DNA of 6,458 nt, taken from CAYVLI01 sp964452105 [NCBI: uncultured Nitrospinota bacterium] (GTDB lineage: Bacteria > JAUXIQ01). Of this stretch, positions 5,222-6,458 are shown in pieces; the stretch's first letter is position 1; every line of letters starts with the position of its first letter. Made by a program: the position numbers and the translations under genes. The notes under the pieces were generated by a model, which was given only the letters and a program-made list of their open reading frames with translations, searched no databases and was not told where the DNA came from. Where the stretch lies: positions 1 through 6,458 of the forward strand of contig CAYVLI010000157.1 in NCBI GenBank assembly GCA_964452105.1, written 5' to 3'.

Positions 5222-6007
5222 ATGCGCCCGGAGTCGAAAGCAAATTCTTTACTGTCCGTTCTCGGCGTGACCATAAGGTTCGGAGGAATCGTAGCACTGC
5301 AAGGGATTTCCTTCGATGTGGAAGATGGATACATCGTCGGGCTTATCGGACCCAACGGAGCCGGCAAAACCACGCTCTTCAACTGCCTGAGCTGTCTATA
5401 CAAGCCCGACGAAGGAGAGATTCTTTTCGAAGGGAAATCCATACTGCGTCTGGCGCCGCATCGTATCGTTAAACTCGGCATCGGTCGCACCTTCCAGAAT
5501 CTGGCGCTCTTCCAAACCATGACAGTATTACAGAACGTGATGATAGGCGTGCACAGCAGAACACGGGGAGGTTTCTTCAACCATTCACTGCAGCTGCCGC
5601 TGGTCAAGCGTGAAGAGCACATGATACGCGATAAGGCCATGGAGCTGTTATCCTTCCTGAATCTGGGTCAAGTCGCCGACCATCCAGCCATAGGCCTGCC
5701 CTTCGGTACCCTGAAGCGCGTGGAACTGGCCCGTGCCCTGGCCAGCGACCCCAAGCTACTGCTGCTGGACGAACCGGCAGGCGGACTCAATCACGAAGAA
5801 GTAGCCGAACTATCTCAGCTTTTCAAAACAATCCGTGATGACTTGAGAGTGACCATACTGCTCGTCGAACACCACATGAACCTCGTAATGCAGGTCTCTG
5901 ATAAGGTGGTGGTACTTGATTTCGGCCGCAAGATAGCAGAAGCCCCCCCCGAGGACGTGCAGAAGAACCGGCAAGTAATCCAGGCCTATCTGGGGGCCGG
6001 ACACTAA
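5222..6007 (+). CDS. livG: Branched-chain amino acid-type ABC importer, ATPase LivG
   Basis: This is one of the two cytoplasmic ATPases of a HAAT-family importer, which takes up leucine, isoleucine, valine or, in many anaerobes, other amino and carboxylic acids. From ATG 5222 it has 261 residues, the usual LivG length. Visible motifs are Walker A GPNGAGKT (43-50), Q-loop Gln92 in GRTFQN, Walker B LLLLDEP (179-185) with Glu184, switch His217 in VEHHM, and the LivG-type C-terminal tail ending VIQAYLG. The ABC signature reads LPFGT (159-163) rather than LSGGQ; LivG proteins commonly deviate here, but the Thr in place of Gln is notable. A TTG at 5201 could extend it by seven residues but lacks a ribosome binding site. 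Its TAA shares one A with the livF ATG, so the two ATPases are translationally coupled. It is the first gene of its unit, so permeases and binding protein would have to lie downstream or elsewhere. Confidence 0.93.
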   Translation: MRPESKANSLLSVLGVTIRFGGIVALQGISFDVEDGYIVGLIGPNGAGKTTLFNCLSCLYKPDEGEILFEGKSILRLAPHRIVKLGIGRTFQNLALFQTMTVLQNVMIGVHSRTRGGFFNHSLQLPLVKREEHMIRDKAMELLSFLNLGQVADHPAIGLPFGTLKRVELARALASDPKLLLLDEPAGGLNHEEVAELSQLFKTIRDDLRVTILLVEHHMNLVMQVSDKVVVLDFGRKIAEAPPEDVQKNRQVIQAYLGAGH

Positions 6008-6458
6008 TGGCAGAACCATTGTTAGAGGTAAAGAATCTGCAGGCCGGCTATGGCTGGACCAAGGTCTTGCATGGGGTGACCTTCTCTGTGGAAAAAGGCG
6101 GAATCACTACTATCCTGGGGGCCAACGGAGCGGGAAAGACCACGACCTTACGCGCAATATGCGGCATGGTCGCCACCATCGGCGAAGTCGATTTCGACGG
6201 TCAGCGGATAGATGGCAAGGCCACGGAAGACATAGTACGCCTGGGCATCGCCCACGTTCCGGAAGGCAGAGGCACCTTCGTAAACCTCACGGTAGAAGAA
6301 AATCTGCGGCTGGGGGCTTACGCGCGCAAAAACAAGGCCAACTTCAACGACTTTGAACGGGTCTATGGATATTTCAATGTTCTGGCCGAACGCCGTAAAC
6401 AGGCCGCGGGGACATTGAGCGGAGGTGAACAGCAGATGCTGGCCATAGCCAGAGGGTT
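6007..6458 (+). CDS. livF: Branched-chain amino acid-type ABC importer, ATPase LivF (3'-truncated by window edge)
   Basis: This is the second ATPase of the HAAT importer, partner of LivG in a heterodimer on the cytoplasmic face of the permease pair. About 150 of the usual 235 or so residues are visible before the window ends. Seen are the LivF-type start LLEVKNLQAGYG, Walker A GANGAGKT (38-45), the characteristic HVPEGRGTFVNLTVEENL segment (83-100) that replaces a normal Q-loop in LivF, and a canonical signature LSGGEQQM (137-144). Walker B and the H-loop lie beyond the edge. ATG 6007 overlaps the livG stop by one base, and the GGGGG at 5992-5996 could serve as a ribosome binding site. The frame is intact to the end. 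Identification by motif and gene order is firm. Confidence 0.93.
   Translation, partial: MAEPLLEVKNLQAGYGWTKVLHGVTFSVEKGGITTILGANGAGKTTTLRAICGMVATIGEVDFDGQRIDGKATEDIVRLGIAHVPEGRGTFVNLTVEENLRLGAYARKNKANFNDFERVYGYFNVLAERRKQAAGTLSGGEQQMLAIARG

Noticed and set aside
6159-6356. 65-aa Arg/His-rich + strand frame inside livF
   Set aside because: It is out of frame with livF, whose ATPase motifs are continuous through this region.

Overview
This window looks like a chromosomal segment of an anaerobic bacterium. The reasons are an oxygen-sensitive [4Fe-4S]/flavin dehydratase-family enzyme, two ferredoxin-type proteins and a cysteine-rich companion, together with strong AGGAGG-type ribosome binding sites, good sigma70-like promoters and a classic intrinsic terminator. 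Desulfobacterota-type or Dehalococcoidia-type anaerobes would fit, but the sequence alone does not fix the phylum. All genes lie on the + strand.

Layout. (1) Positions 1-1127 are the 3' part of purA (adenylosuccinate synthase), a housekeeping gene cut by the window edge. (2) Positions 1276-2709 encode a member of the 4-hydroxybutyryl-CoA dehydratase / 4-hydroxyphenylacetate 3-hydroxylase superfamily. It has all four predicted Fe-S ligands, but I cannot place the two catalytic glutamates known from the characterised enzyme. (3) After a GC-rich hairpin and a new promoter (about 2867-2895) comes a compact three-gene unit: a 283-aa protein with 17 cysteines and two C-terminal [4Fe-4S] motifs (2994-3845), a 99-aa two-cluster ferredoxin (3862-4161), and a 212-aa protein of uncertain function with a Cys-rich C-terminal half (4184-4822). 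The unit ends at a strong intrinsic terminator (4846-4881). (4) A 340-base gene-free stretch (4882-5221) holds a promoter, a concentric inverted repeat over its -10 element, and a degenerate direct duplication. (5) livG (5222-6007) and livF (6007 to beyond the right edge) encode the two ATPases of a branched-chain amino acid-type (HAAT) ABC importer. They overlap by one base.

How the genes may work together (inference): the dehydratase-family enzyme would act on an acyl-CoA or related substrate. The three-gene unit would supply low-potential electron transfer or Fe-S maintenance. The Liv-type importer, whose permeases and binding protein would lie downstream, would bring in an amino acid or organic acid feeding the pathway. 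No mobile element, CRISPR array, tRNA or rRNA was seen. The most interesting content is the dehydratase-like paralogue with altered catalytic positions beside the unusual cysteine-rich cassette.
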